Origin: an uncultured Alphaproteobacteria bacterium
GTDB lineage: Bacteria; Pseudomonadota; Alphaproteobacteria; HIMB59; GCA-002718135
DNA: 64,000 nucleotides
Assembly (NCBI GenBank): GCA_902616075.1
Contig: CACMRK010000002.1
Coordinates: 110,968-174,967 of the forward strand
Direction of reading: 5' to 3'
Position numbers and translations under genes: made by a program. Of this stretch, positions 55,723 to 64,000 are shown one piece after another (position 1 is the stretch's first letter; each line of letters starts with the position of its first letter). The notes below the pieces were generated by a model. That model saw nothing but the letters and a program-made list of their open reading frames with translations, had not been told where the DNA came from and made no database searches.

Positions 55723-56829
55723 ATGGCCTACCAGATAAATACTAATTATTCCGTTACTTTTGATGATGTTCTGCTCTCACCAGCGTATTCCGAGATAAAA
55801 CCAAAAGATGTAGATACGTCGATTACCATTGGAAAAGTCAAATTACATATTCCTATACTCTCTGCTGCTATGGATACTGTGACAGAGAATAAGATGGCGA
55901 TCAATTTAGCACTTAATGGTGGTCTAGGTGTTATTCACCGTAATATGCCAATTGATAAACAAGCAAGTGAAGTTAACAAAGTTCATAGCTTTAAAGTTAA
56001 CGGTAAAAAATTTCAAAATGCAGTAATTAATTCTAGTAAACAGATTGCGGTAGGCGCAGCAATCGGTGTGGAAAATAATGCGTACTTACGACTATTAGAA
56101 TTATTAAAGGTTGGCGTTGATATAGTCTTTATTGATGTTGCTCATGCACACACAAAAACAACTTTAAAGTTTATTGAAAAAGCAAAAAAAGTTTTAAAGA
56201 AAACACCTCTTATTGTTGGAAATATTGCTACAAAAAAAGCTACATCAGATTTAATTAGTGCTGGTGTAGATGCCATTAAAGTAGGTATTGGACCAGGGTC
56301 AATTTGTACAACAAGAGTTGTGACAGGTGTTGGTATACCTCAACTCTCAGCTGTGATGGATACATTTCAAGTTGCCAAAAAATTTAAAATTCCAGTAATT
56401 GCAGATGGAGGAATAAAAACATCAGGTGATATTGCAAAAGCTATAGCAGGTGGTGCAAGTGCTTGCATGATAGGCTCTTTATTTGCCGGCACTGAAGAGT
56501 CACCAGGAAAATTATTAACGATTAAAGGTAAAAAATTTAAATCATACAGAGGTATGGGTTCGGTAGGAGCAATGCAAAAAGGGTCTTTTGATCGATACTC
56601 CCAAGAAGAAACAAAGAATGCCAAAAAATTAGTAGCAGAAGGTGTGGAAGGGATGGTTCCATACAAAGGTAAAATAGAAGATGTAGCGTATCAACTTGTT
56701 GGTGGCTTAAAATCTTCGATGGGGTACACTGGTCATAAAACGATTAAGAAAATGCAAGGCAATTGTAAATTTGTCTTTATTTCAAAAGCAGGAGCCCGTG
56801 AAAGTAATGTCCACGATGTCATTATGTAA
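55723..56829 (+). CDS. guaB: IMP dehydrogenase lacking the CBS (Bateman) domains
   Basis: 368 residues from ATG 55723 (upstream TTG codons at 55714/55717 are less likely). [14 protein letters not shown] is at the N-terminus, [19 protein letters not shown] at about 188-206 holds the catalytic Cys195, [16 protein letters not shown] follows, and [17 protein letters not shown] carries the flap Arg291-Tyr292. Length is about 120 below normal, because the two CBS domains usually inserted around residue 90-110 are absent. IMP + NAD to XMP. The flap Arg-Tyr marks IMPDH rather than GMP reductase. Followed by purE. Confidence 0.93.
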   Translation: MAYQINTNYSVTFDDVLLSPAYSEIKPKDVDTSITIGKVKLHIPILSAAMDTVTENKMAINLALNGGLGVIHRNMPIDKQASEVNKVHSFKVNGKKFQNAVINSSKQIAVGAAIGVENNAYLRLLELLKVGVDIVFIDVAHAHTKTTLKFIEKAKKVLKKTPLIVGNIATKKATSDLISAGVDAIKVGIGPGSICTTRVVTGVGIPQLSAVMDTFQVAKKFKIPVIADGGIKTSGDIAKAIAGGASACMIGSLFAGTEESPGKLLTIKGKKFKSYRGMGSVGAMQKGSFDRYSQEETKNAKKLVAEGVEGMVPYKGKIEDVAYQLVGGLKSSMGYTGHKTIKKMQGNCKFVFISKAGARESNVHDVIM

Positions 56830-56871
56830 TAATGTATCGAATCATCATTGAATTGATACAATAAAACTATA

Positions 56872-57363
56872 ATGACCTCAGCATCAACAAAACATAAGGT
56901 AGCAATTGTGATGGGTAGTAAGTCTGATTATGCTACCATGAAAAATTGCGAAAAAATTTTAAGATTACTGAAAGTTAAGTTTGAAACTAAAATTGTTTCT
57001 GCACACCGCACACCAGAGAGAATGTTTAAATTTGCTAAATCAGCGGAAGATAATAATATTTCTGTCATTATTGCTGGTGCTGGAGGCTCTGCACATTTAC
57101 CAGGAATGATTGCATCATTAACAACTATACCTGTAATCGGCGTACCTGTAGAAAGTCGTAAATTAAAGGGATTGGATAGTTTATTATCAATAGTACAAAT
57201 GCCAAAAGGTATTCCTGTTGGCAGTGTAGCAATCGGTGAGGACGGTGCTATGAATGCCGGTTTATATGCAGCTTCCATTATTGCTCTTACGAATAAAGAA
57301 ATTAAGAAAAATCTAAAAAATTATCGAAGTAAACAATCAAAAGCTGTTAAACAAAAACCATAA
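56872..57363 (+). CDS. purE: N5-carboxyaminoimidazole ribonucleotide mutase
   Basis: 163 residues. [21 protein letters not shown] near 10, [10 protein letters not shown] near 44, [24 protein letters not shown] in two pieces and [20 protein letters not shown] in the second half. Class I PurE, the partner of PurK, 3 bp downstream. Sixth step of purine synthesis. Confidence 0.97.
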   Translation: MTSASTKHKVAIVMGSKSDYATMKNCEKILRLLKVKFETKIVSAHRTPERMFKFAKSAEDNNISVIIAGAGGSAHLPGMIASLTTIPVIGVPVESRKLKGLDSLLSIVQMPKGIPVGSVAIGEDGAMNAGLYAASIIALTNKEIKKNLKNYRSKQSKAVKQKP

Positions 57364-57366
57364 GTC

Positions 57367-58410
57367 ATGAATACACCCACACTTGGCATTATCGGTGGTG
57401 GACAATTAGGAAGTCTTTTAGCAGATGCTGCAAAAAAAATAGATATACAAACCGTCATATTAAGTGATGATCCTGATGCACCCGGGAAACACTTTGCATC
57501 TAAATTTATTTTTGGTCAGTATGATGATGATACAACGATAAATAATTTTATTAATGCAGTTGATCTTGTTACATATGAATTTGAAAATATTCCTTTCGCA
57601 ATATTAAAAAAAATTAATGAAAAGAAAAAAGTTTTACCAAAACCTGAAATTAATCAACTCATTCAACACCGAGAAACAGAAAAAAAATTTCTCAATAATA
57701 ATAATATAACTACAACAAAATATGTAACTGTCAAAAATGAAAAGGATTTGAGTAAAAATGTAGACTTGCTTCCTGGTTTGTTAAAAACCACAACGTTAGG
57801 ATACGATGGTAAAGGTCAGTATAAATTAAACACTGTAGATGATATTACGAAAGAGATTGATTTTACAAAAGAATATATTTTAGAAAAACTCATTCATCTT
57901 AAAAAAGAAATTTCAGTTGTCATTACTCGTTTTGATCAAAATAGTTATGAGATCTATGATCCTATTGAGAATGTGCATGAAGAACAAATTTTAAAATATT
58001 CAACAATACCAAGTGATATCTCTGATGACATACGAATAAAATCAGTTGAGTGGGCAAAACAAGTTGTAGAAAAACTAGATTATATTGGAACGTTATGTGT
58101 AGAATTTTTTATTGATACTGATGATAATTTATATGCTAACGAAATTGCTCCTCGTGTTCATAATTCTGGACATCTTACAATGAACTCTCATAATATTAGT
58201 CAATTTGAAAATCATGTACGAGCAGTATGTGGCTTAGAAAAAATTGAAACAAAAAAATTGTATAATGCCAAAATGATTAATTTAATTGGTGATGATATAA
58301 CACCGTATCGAAATAAAAATTTTAAGGATAATGAATTTTTTTATGACTATTTAAAAACAGAAATTAAACATAAAAGAAAAATGGGTCATATAACGATTAT
58401 TGAAAAATAA
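57367..58410 (+). CDS. purK: N5-carboxyaminoimidazole ribonucleotide synthase
   Basis: 347 residues with the ATP-grasp fold: LGIIGGGQLGSLLADAAK at the N-terminus, LKTTTLGYDGKGQYKL near 140, VEFFIDTDDNLYANEIAPRVHNSGH near 240-264 with the metal-binding E/N pair. Uses ATP and bicarbonate to carboxylate AIR. Coupled with purE by a 3-bp gap. It ends 4 bp from the convergent purC. Confidence 0.96.
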   Translation: MNTPTLGIIGGGQLGSLLADAAKKIDIQTVILSDDPDAPGKHFASKFIFGQYDDDTTINNFINAVDLVTYEFENIPFAILKKINEKKKVLPKPEINQLIQHRETEKKFLNNNNITTTKYVTVKNEKDLSKNVDLLPGLLKTTTLGYDGKGQYKLNTVDDITKEIDFTKEYILEKLIHLKKEISVVITRFDQNSYEIYDPIENVHEEQILKYSTIPSDISDDIRIKSVEWAKQVVEKLDYIGTLCVEFFIDTDDNLYANEIAPRVHNSGHLTMNSHNISQFENHVRAVCGLEKIETKKLYNAKMINLIGDDITPYRNKNFKDNEFFYDYLKTEIKHKRKMGHITIIEK

Positions 58411-58414
58411 ATTA

Positions 58415-59317
58415 TTAACTTAAATTAAATTGATCAGTTAGTTGTGTTACCAGTTGATATTTATTAGCAACATTTACTAAATCTTCTCCTTCACGAAAAG
58501 ATTGTTTATCTAATTGTTTAGTTGGATCTCCGCCAGGCCATATTCGCCAACTATCATTATCAATAACATCAGATAAAACTAACGAATTATCGGATATTTT
58601 AAAACCAAGCTCAAACTTAATATCGACTAAATGTATAGGACCATCAATAGTCTCAATAGTTTTCCATTTGTCTTCTATAAGTTCGAAACTTGGAAGAATA
58701 ATCCCATTAATAGCTATTTCTAATTCTTGATCAGACAATAATTTTTTGGTTTTCATTAAGCTTTTGCTTGTAACAGGTTGTTTGGCAGAAAATAATTCCC
58801 ATTCTTCTCCAGTTTTTACAAATGGATCCGTAAATACACCCTCTTCCCATTTTCCATCTTTCAAAAATTGTCTTCTCGCTTCACTCTCATCCATTTGAAC
58901 AGGTTCTGAAACATGCGGAGGGATAACAACGGCTTGTTTATGAAATATTTCCCAAACTAAGTTTTCAAATTGATGAGGACTACTTTTATCTTTTGCAAAT
59001 TGAGTGTTTCTACTTAAATAACTTCCCCACGCATACCGTCTTACTACAAATTCCAAAGGAAGCATATTACAGTTATGACTTAAAAGACTGTTTGGCGAAT
59101 CTTGTTCAATAAATGATGTTGCTATACCTGCCTTGGTTAGCATGCTAAACACATTACTTGTTTGTTTTGTCTTTTGAATTCCAATATCTTTAATTTCCTC
59201 TTTCTTCGCTGCATCCCCACCTGTTAAAAAATCTTTTGTTACAATTCGAATGATATTTTGATCATTTGTTTTCTCAATAATTTTTGTTTTTCCTTCAACT
59301 AAAAAAGAATTACTCAT
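58415..59317 (-). CDS. purC: phosphoribosylaminoimidazole-succinocarboxamide synthase
   Basis: 300 residues from the ATG at 59317 (MSNSFLVEGKTKIIEKTNDQ), preceded by GGAG 8-9 bases upstream; the first in-frame start at 59359 lies inside purD and is less likely. SAICAR-synthase motifs: LPLEFVVRRYAWGSYL near 90, VLSDVIDNDSWRIWPGGD near 260. The ATP-site GKTK is near the start. It overlaps purD by 8 bp. This long, alphaproteobacterial form is larger than E. coli PurC (about 237). Confidence 0.93.
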   Translation of the reverse strand: MSNSFLVEGKTKIIEKTNDQNIIRIVTKDFLTGGDAAKKEEIKDIGIQKTKQTSNVFSMLTKAGIATSFIEQDSPNSLLSHNCNMLPLEFVVRRYAWGSYLSRNTQFAKDKSSPHQFENLVWEIFHKQAVVIPPHVSEPVQMDESEARRQFLKDGKWEEGVFTDPFVKTGEEWELFSAKQPVTSKSLMKTKKLLSDQELEIAINGIILPSFELIEDKWKTIETIDGPIHLVDIKFELGFKISDNSLVLSDVIDNDSWRIWPGGDPTKQLDKQSFREGEDLVNVANKYQLVTQLTDQFNLS

Positions 59318-60587
59318 CAATATATCTCCAACCAATATCTTTTCGATAATATCCCTCATCCCAATTAATTTGATTGATTATATTGTGAATATTTTCTCTA
59401 ATAGTTTTTAAGTCTTTGCCAGTAGCAGATATATTTAATACACGCCCACCATTAGAGAGCCATTTGTTTTCTTTTAGGATTGTTCCTGCATGAAATAGAT
59501 AGTCATCCGTTGTTAAAGTAAGATTTTCCAAATTATTAATTGGTGTCAATTTTTTATAATTCTCAGGATATCCACGAGCAGCCATTACTACTGTCATGGC
59601 ATAATCATTTTTCCACTTAATTTTTTTTATTTCATTTAAGGTGCCTATCGCTGATGCATGAAGGAGTTCTAATAAATCTGTTTCTAATAGTGGGATAATT
59701 GCTTGCGTTTCCGGATCACCAAAACGAACATTAATTTCGAGTAAATTTGGACCTTTGTCTGTTAGAATTAATCCTGCATAAAACATTCCTTGATACTTGA
59801 TGCCTTGTTCAGCAAGATGTTGAACAATAGGCTCAACAAATGTTTTGGATAATGCATTCATTTTATTTGATGAAATAGAAGGAACAGGTGTGTAGGCTCC
59901 CATACCACCAGTGTTTAAGCCTTTTTCTCCTTCCAAGATTTTTTTATGATCTTGTGCTGTTGTAAGTGGCAACACAAATCCATTTTTATCAACAAGTGAA
60001 AATAAACTTACCTCTTCACCAAGTAAAAATTCTTCAATAACAACAACTGAACCAGCATCACCAAAAGAATTATCTTTAAAACATTTAATCAGCGCATCCT
60101 TTGCATCTTCCATTGTTTGACAAATAATAACTCCTTTTCCTGCTGCTAAACCATCAGCTTTGATAACAAGAGGATAGGATTGGTTTTGACAAAAAATGAA
60201 GGCATCATCATAGTTGTCAAATACGTCATAGGCAGCTGTTGCTATATGTAATTTTTTACAAATATCTTTTGTAAACTTTTTTGATTTTTCTAGTTCAGCT
60301 CCCATTTGATCAGGACCAAAAACTAATATAGCATTGTTCATTAAAAGGTTGGATAATCCTTTAGTTAAAGGTAGTTCTGGACCTATCACGACAAGATCAA
60401 TTTTACTTTCTAGACAAAATTGAAGAATAGCCTCATGATCATCAACATCTATGATAATCGAAGAAGCAATCTCACTGATACTATCACTTCCAGGAATACA
60501 ATATAAATTAGAACATTTAGGAGATTGTTTTATGCCATAACATAATGCGTGCTCTCTTCCACCATTACCAATGACAAGAACGTTCAT
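59310..60587 (-). CDS. purD: phosphoribosylamine--glycine ligase
   Basis: 425 residues. MNVLVIGNGGREHALCYGI at the N-terminus, ATP-grasp with IKADGLAAGKGVIIC near 140, GLNTGGMGAYTPVP near 222 and EINVRFGDPETQAIIPLL near 275 with metal ligands. Second step, PRA + glycine to GAR. The end overlaps purC by 8 bp and the gene starts 20 bp after purF. Confidence 0.97.
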   Translation of the reverse strand: MNVLVIGNGGREHALCYGIKQSPKCSNLYCIPGSDSISEIASSIIIDVDDHEAILQFCLESKIDLVVIGPELPLTKGLSNLLMNNAILVFGPDQMGAELEKSKKFTKDICKKLHIATAAYDVFDNYDDAFIFCQNQSYPLVIKADGLAAGKGVIICQTMEDAKDALIKCFKDNSFGDAGSVVVIEEFLLGEEVSLFSLVDKNGFVLPLTTAQDHKKILEGEKGLNTGGMGAYTPVPSISSNKMNALSKTFVEPIVQHLAEQGIKYQGMFYAGLILTDKGPNLLEINVRFGDPETQAIIPLLETDLLELLHASAIGTLNEIKKIKWKNDYAMTVVMAARGYPENYKKLTPINNLENLTLTTDDYLFHAGTILKENKWLSNGGRVLNISATGKDLKTIRENIHNIINQINWDEGYYRKDIGWRYIDE

Positions 60588-60607
60588 GAAAAAAAATAAT
60601 TCATTAA

Positions 60608-62095
60608 TTAATTATTTGAAGCAAGACTTAAGAATGAAAGTTTTTTTAAGCTTTCGTCATTCAAGTAATCTAAAGGTCTGACTGGATACTCTCCTGTAAA
60701 ATAATGATCAGTAAATTGAGGATTATCATTATCTCTCTCATCGTAACCAAGAGCTTGATACAGACCATCTAATGATAAAAATTTTAACGATTTAGCTCCA
60801 ATATATTTACACATTTCCTCTAAATTTTTGTTTGCAGCTAATAATTCTTCTTGGGTCGGAGTATCAACTCCATAAAAATCAGGATATTTAATTGCAGGTG
60901 AAGCAATACACATATGGACTTCTTTTGCACCAAAATCATAAAGCATTTTTATTATCTTAGTGGATGTTGTTCCTCGAACCAATGAGTCGTCAATTAAAAC
61001 AACTTTCTTTTTTTTAATAGAACTTTGGTTAGGATTTAGTTTTAACTTTACACCTAAACTTCTAATTTGCTGAGTTGGCTCAATAAATGTCCTCCCCACA
61101 TAATGATTTCGTATTAATCCTAACTCAAAAGGAATACCAGACTCTTGACTAAAACCAAGCGCAGCAGGAACACCTGAGTCTGGAACTGGTACGACTACAT
61201 CAGGTTTTATATCGGTTTCTTTTGCTAAGTATGTACCTAAATTTTTTCTATATTCATAGGCGGTTTTATTTTTTAAAATACTATCTGGCCGCGAAAAATA
61301 AATATATTCAAATACACATGGTTTGATTTGTTTTTTTGGAAAAGGTCTTCTACTTTCAACTTTATTATCTTTTATAACTACAACTTCTCCATTTTCAATT
61401 TCACGGATAAATTTTGCACCTATAATGTCTAGCGCGCAAGTTTCAGAGGCAAGGATAAATGCATTTTTAAATTTACCTAAAACAAGTGGTCGAATACCTA
61501 ATGGATCTCTTGCACCAATCAACGTACCATTAGCAATAATTGATAAAGCATAACCACCTTGAATTTGCATTAAAGCATCAATAATTTTATTTAAGATATC
61601 TTTCTTTTTTGAACGAGCTACAAGCTGAACAATTGTTTCGGTATCTGATGTTGTTTGAAATATTGCACCCTCACGTACCATTTGCTCTCTTAAAAGGAGT
61701 GCATTAGTTAAATTACCATTATGAGCAATACTAATAGCTCCACCATGAAGGTCAGCATAAAAAGGTTGAATATTCCTTATTGTTTCACCACCCGTTGTTG
61801 AATAGCGATTGTGTCCTATCGCAATTTTTCCCTTTAACTTGTCTAATGAGTGTTTCTTCGTAAAATTATCGCCAACCAATCCAAATTTTCTTTCTGAGTG
61901 ATAGGAGTTGCCATCATAACTTATAATTCCACAACCTTCTTGACCACGATGTTGCAACGCATGCAAACCAAGAGCTGTTAAGGCAGCAGCATCCTTGGTT
62001 CCACTTATTCCAAAAACTCCACACTCCTCATTAAATCTGGGAACATGAGATTGCCTTATCTCGAATTTTTTTAGGAAATTTTGCCGATTTTTCAT
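60608..62095 (-). CDS. purF: amidophosphoribosyltransferase
   Basis: 495 residues. A 24-residue propeptide precedes the nucleophile Cys in NEECGVFGISG (C25), then HNGNLTNA near 122 of the glutaminase domain and the PRPP loop VVLIDDSLVRGTTSTKI near 356-372. First committed step of purine synthesis. The propeptide must be removed for activity. 1 bp separates it from purN. Confidence 0.97.
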   Translation of the reverse strand: MKNRQNFLKKFEIRQSHVPRFNEECGVFGISGTKDAAALTALGLHALQHRGQEGCGIISYDGNSYHSERKFGLVGDNFTKKHSLDKLKGKIAIGHNRYSTTGGETIRNIQPFYADLHGGAISIAHNGNLTNALLLREQMVREGAIFQTTSDTETIVQLVARSKKKDILNKIIDALMQIQGGYALSIIANGTLIGARDPLGIRPLVLGKFKNAFILASETCALDIIGAKFIREIENGEVVVIKDNKVESRRPFPKKQIKPCVFEYIYFSRPDSILKNKTAYEYRKNLGTYLAKETDIKPDVVVPVPDSGVPAALGFSQESGIPFELGLIRNHYVGRTFIEPTQQIRSLGVKLKLNPNQSSIKKKKVVLIDDSLVRGTTSTKIIKMLYDFGAKEVHMCIASPAIKYPDFYGVDTPTQEELLAANKNLEEMCKYIGAKSLKFLSLDGLYQALGYDERDNDNPQFTDHYFTGEYPVRPLDYLNDESLKKLSFLSLASNN

Positions 62096-62096
62096 C

Positions 62097-62666
62097 TTAC
62101 TGTTGTCTCGTTAAAAGTGTTTTTGCAACCATCTGTAATGCTCTTGGATAAACCTTATGCTCTTCTATCAATATTTTCTTTGAGAGTGATTCGGTATTAT
62201 CTTTCTTCAAAATCTTTACTTTTTTTTGCAAAATAATCTGTCCAGAGTCAATTTTAGCGCTTACGTAATGAACACTACAACCAGAATAGCTCGCTTTAGC
62301 CTTTATGGCCTGATCCTGAGCATTTAAGCCTTTGAAAGCTGGAAGATAGGATGGATGAATATTGATTAATCGCGATCGCCACTGACTGACAAATTTTGAG
62401 TCTAAAACTTGCATAAAACCAGCTAAACAAATGATATCTATATTTTTTAGATACTTCATGACTTTGCTTTCGAAATTTTTTCTTGGAATAAAATGTATGA
62501 ATGGAATTTTATTTTTTTTGGCAATAGTTAAACCTTTTGCTTTGGAATTATTAGAAACGACTAATTGAACCTCTACTAAACTTTGCTTTTTAAATGATGT
62601 TTGTATTAGTGATTCTAAATTGGAACCTCTTCCCGATATGAAAATAGCAACTTGTAATTTTTTCAA
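62097..62666 (-). CDS. purN: phosphoribosylglycinamide formyltransferase (folate-dependent)
   Basis: 189 residues. VAIFISGRGSNLESLIQ near 6, CLAGFMQVLDSKFV near 81, INIHPSYLPAFKGLNAQDQA near 102 with catalytic Asn/His, and CSVHYVSAKIDSGQIILQ near 130 with the Asp. It transfers the formyl group of 10-formyl-THF, the product of Fhs at 1609-3282, to GAR. It overlaps purM by 4 bp. Confidence 0.96.
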   Translation of the reverse strand: MKKLQVAIFISGRGSNLESLIQTSFKKQSLVEVQLVVSNNSKAKGLTIAKKNKIPFIHFIPRKNFESKVMKYLKNIDIICLAGFMQVLDSKFVSQWRSRLINIHPSYLPAFKGLNAQDQAIKAKASYSGCSVHYVSAKIDSGQIILQKKVKILKKDNTESLSKKILIEEHKVYPRALQMVAKTLLTRQQ

Positions 62667-63697
62667 CTAATTGTGCACCTTGATGATTTGTTAACTTCTA
62701 TTTTCCCAATTTCAAAAATATCTAAATTTTCATCTTTTATTAATTGCTCAAATTCTTTGTAATTATTTTTTGAAATAGTCATTATCAAACCTAATCCACA
62801 ATTAAAGGTCTTCAACATTTCTTCATCTGAAATGTTAGCTAAACTTTGAAACCATTGGAAAATTTCTTCATCACAAATAAATTTTTTATCAATCCATGCT
62901 GATAAATTTTCAGATAGCATTCTTGGTGCATTACCAATAATACCTCCACCTGTTATATGCGAAATACCGTTGATAAGATTTGTTGTTAAAATTTTTTTTA
63001 AAAAAGGAAAATATAATTTTGTTGGAGCCATTAAGGCTGCTGCATTTGTTTCATAAGATGATTTGAAATCTGTTTTTCTATGTAGATCTATATTTTTGTC
63101 TTTTAAAACTTTTCGAATGAGAGAATATCCATTTGAATGAAAGCCCGAAGATCTAATCCCATATAGAAGATCATCTTCTTTCATGACATCTCTTTTAGGT
63201 AGAATTTTTTTTCTCTCTACTGCACCAACACAAAATCCAGCAAAATCAAAATCATCTTTTTTATAAAGCCCAGGCATCTCTGCTGTTTCGCCACCAATAA
63301 GAGAGCAATTATTTATCTTGCAAGCTTCAGTGATACTTTTCATAATTGTTAAAAAAGAATTTTTATCAATCTTGGAAGAAGCGTAGTAATCTAAAAAAAA
63401 TAATGGCTCTGCGCCATGGCAAAGAATATCATTAAGGCACATACCAACGAGATCATGACCCAAACCATCTAAAATGTCAGTTTCAATCCCTAGTAATATT
63501 TTTGTCCCTATACCATCTGTTCCAGAGACCAATAAAGGATCTTCATATCCACAATTTTTAAGATCAAAAATTCCACCAAATCCGCCAATTTTATCAAAAT
63601 TTCCGTTTCTGTTTGTTGATTTGCTTAGCTCAGAAATATCTTCAACAAGGGCATCTGTATTTTCTATATCAACACCTGCTTCTTTATATGTTGTCAT
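62663..63697 (-). CDS. purM: phosphoribosylformylglycinamidine cyclo-ligase (AIR synthase)
   Basis: 344 residues. TYKEAGVDIENTDALVEDI at the start, LVSGTDGIGTKILLG near 57, LVGMCLNDILCHGAEPLFFLDY near 85, SLIGGETAEMPGLY near 133 and GISHITGGGIIGNAPRML near 245. Fifth step of purine synthesis. Start codon lies 73 bp from that of the divergent purL-like gene. Confidence 0.97.
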   Translation of the reverse strand: MTTYKEAGVDIENTDALVEDISELSKSTNRNGNFDKIGGFGGIFDLKNCGYEDPLLVSGTDGIGTKILLGIETDILDGLGHDLVGMCLNDILCHGAEPLFFLDYYASSKIDKNSFLTIMKSITEACKINNCSLIGGETAEMPGLYKKDDFDFAGFCVGAVERKKILPKRDVMKEDDLLYGIRSSGFHSNGYSLIRKVLKDKNIDLHRKTDFKSSYETNAAALMAPTKLYFPFLKKILTTNLINGISHITGGGIIGNAPRMLSENLSAWIDKKFICDEEIFQWFQSLANISDEEMLKTFNCGLGLIMTISKNNYKEFEQLIKDENLDIFEIGKIEVNKSSRCTIS

Positions 63698-63770
63698 ATT
63701 TAATTAGTTTTAAACGAATCGTTAACGAGTAAACTATTAATATAGTAAATTAAGTTGATTCGTACTCATA
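63698..63770. promoter_or_regulatory. divergent purM/purL control region
   Basis: The 73-bp spacer must hold promoters for both directions. It contains the 10-bp palindrome TCGTTAACGA (63719-63728) and two CcrM sites, GAATC at 63716-63720 (overlapping the palindrome) and GATTC at 63757-63761. No match to the E. coli PurR box or PRPP-type consensus was seen. Confidence 0.45.
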
Positions 63771-64000
63771 ATGACAAATACAATTCAAATTCTCTCCATT
63801 GAGAAGACAGGGAAAGAAAGTTCACTACAAAAAGAACATAATAATAAATCCATCAAAATTATAGATGGATATTTCTTTTCGAGAAATCTTGATGATCAAA
63901 AGTTTACTAAAATAAGTAAACTTATTTCTAATGATGTTTCTCAAACAATATTAACAAAAAAAAATGTAAATAAGGTTTTATCTAGTTATAGTAATTTCAA
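63771..64000 (+). CDS. purL: probable FGAM synthase PurL, N-terminal fragment (cut by window end)
   Basis: An open frame of 76 complete codons from ATG to the right edge. The start MTNTIQILSIEKTG and the piece SIKIIDGYFFSRNLDDQKF resemble the N-terminal region (VEKKPG... RVVNRYDV-like) of the long single-chain FGAM synthase. Divergent position next to five purine genes, and absence of purL, purS and purQ elsewhere in the window, support it. Weak sequence similarity makes this a context-led call. Confidence 0.5.
   Translation, partial: MTNTIQILSIEKTGKESSLQKEHNNKSIKIIDGYFFSRNLDDQKFTKISKLISNDVSQTILTKKNVNKVLSSYSNF

Noticed and set aside
56834..56859. TGTATC...GATACA inverted repeat between guaB and purE
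   Set aside because: Stem only 6 bp with poor extension and no T-run, and purE follows within 13 bases; not convincing as a terminator.
59318..59359. Upstream in-frame start of purC inside purD
   Set aside because: Would overlap purD by 50 bp; the ATG at 59317 has a GGAG site and begins at the usual N-terminus.

Overview
The window is a very AT-rich (about 30% GC by eye), tightly packed bacterial chromosome segment. CcrM with its C-terminal domain, the ETF/ETF-QO plus dimethylglycine dehydrogenase set, heterotetrameric sarcosine oxidase, a DmdA-like protein and CIRCE-controlled groESL point to a streamlined, probably marine, alphaproteobacterium (HIMB59/AEGEAN-169-like or a similar clade). 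CcrM argues against Rickettsiales and probably against core SAR11. The exact clade cannot be fixed from this sequence alone. No transposase, integrase, CRISPR array or prophage was seen, and no gene-free stretch exceeds about 255 bp.

Layout. 1-588: 3' part of trhO. 622-8947: one-carbon and sarcosine block (MTHFR-like, fhs, soxBDAG) ending in a secreted nuclease. 8948-16323 (minus): coiled-coil membrane protein, acyltransferase, ETF-QO, etfA, etfB and a dimethylglycine dehydrogenase. 16378-18368: DsbA-like protein and a DmdA-like demethylase. 18520-27938: OmpA lipoprotein, apaG, trkH, argF/argD, ABC-2 permease, recX, AI-2E-type permease, MscS channel, periplasmic glutathione peroxidase. 27990-30082: groES-groEL with CIRCE and promoter. 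30135-33005: S49 protease, GT61 glycosyltransferase, tRNA-Arg(ACG), SH3 protein, tRNA-Gln(TTG). 33157-36724: envelope genes of unknown role (Cys-rich secreted protein, FG-GAP/UnbV protein, DUF4396 protein, TPR protein, DUF4149-like protein). 36712-42333: the complete four-gene ligase-associated DNA repair module. 42320-49421: ispE, TPR protein, UDG, slt, moaB, rnhB, a candidate small RNA and ccrM. 49427-55620: an accessory surface block (propeller autotransporter, MATE pump, GNAT-like protein, Cys-rich secreted protein, inverse-autotransporter barrel). 55723-64000: guaB without CBS domains, purE, purK, purC, purD, purF, purN, purM and the start of a probable purL.

How the genes fit together. 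Dimethylglycine dehydrogenase passes electrons through EtfAB and ETF-QO to the quinone pool. Sarcosine oxidase finishes demethylation to glycine and loads methylene groups on tetrahydrofolate. The DmdA-like protein probably makes 5-methyl-THF, which the MTHFR-like enzyme can process, and Fhs links the folate pool to formate and ATP. This is a methylated-amine/osmolyte (and possibly DMSP) catabolic neighbourhood. The purine genes at the right edge cover most of the IMP pathway, which also uses formyl-THF.

Most notable for follow-up: a candidate sRNA with a CCTCCC anti-Shine-Dalgarno loop and a C(TTCG)G terminator at about 48191-48246; three GANTC sites in the ccrM leader; a passenger-less inverse autotransporter barrel translationally coupled to a Cys-rich secreted protein; the repair module with abutting divergent start codons; a cysteine-free family-4-type UDG; and a CBS-less IMP dehydrogenase.
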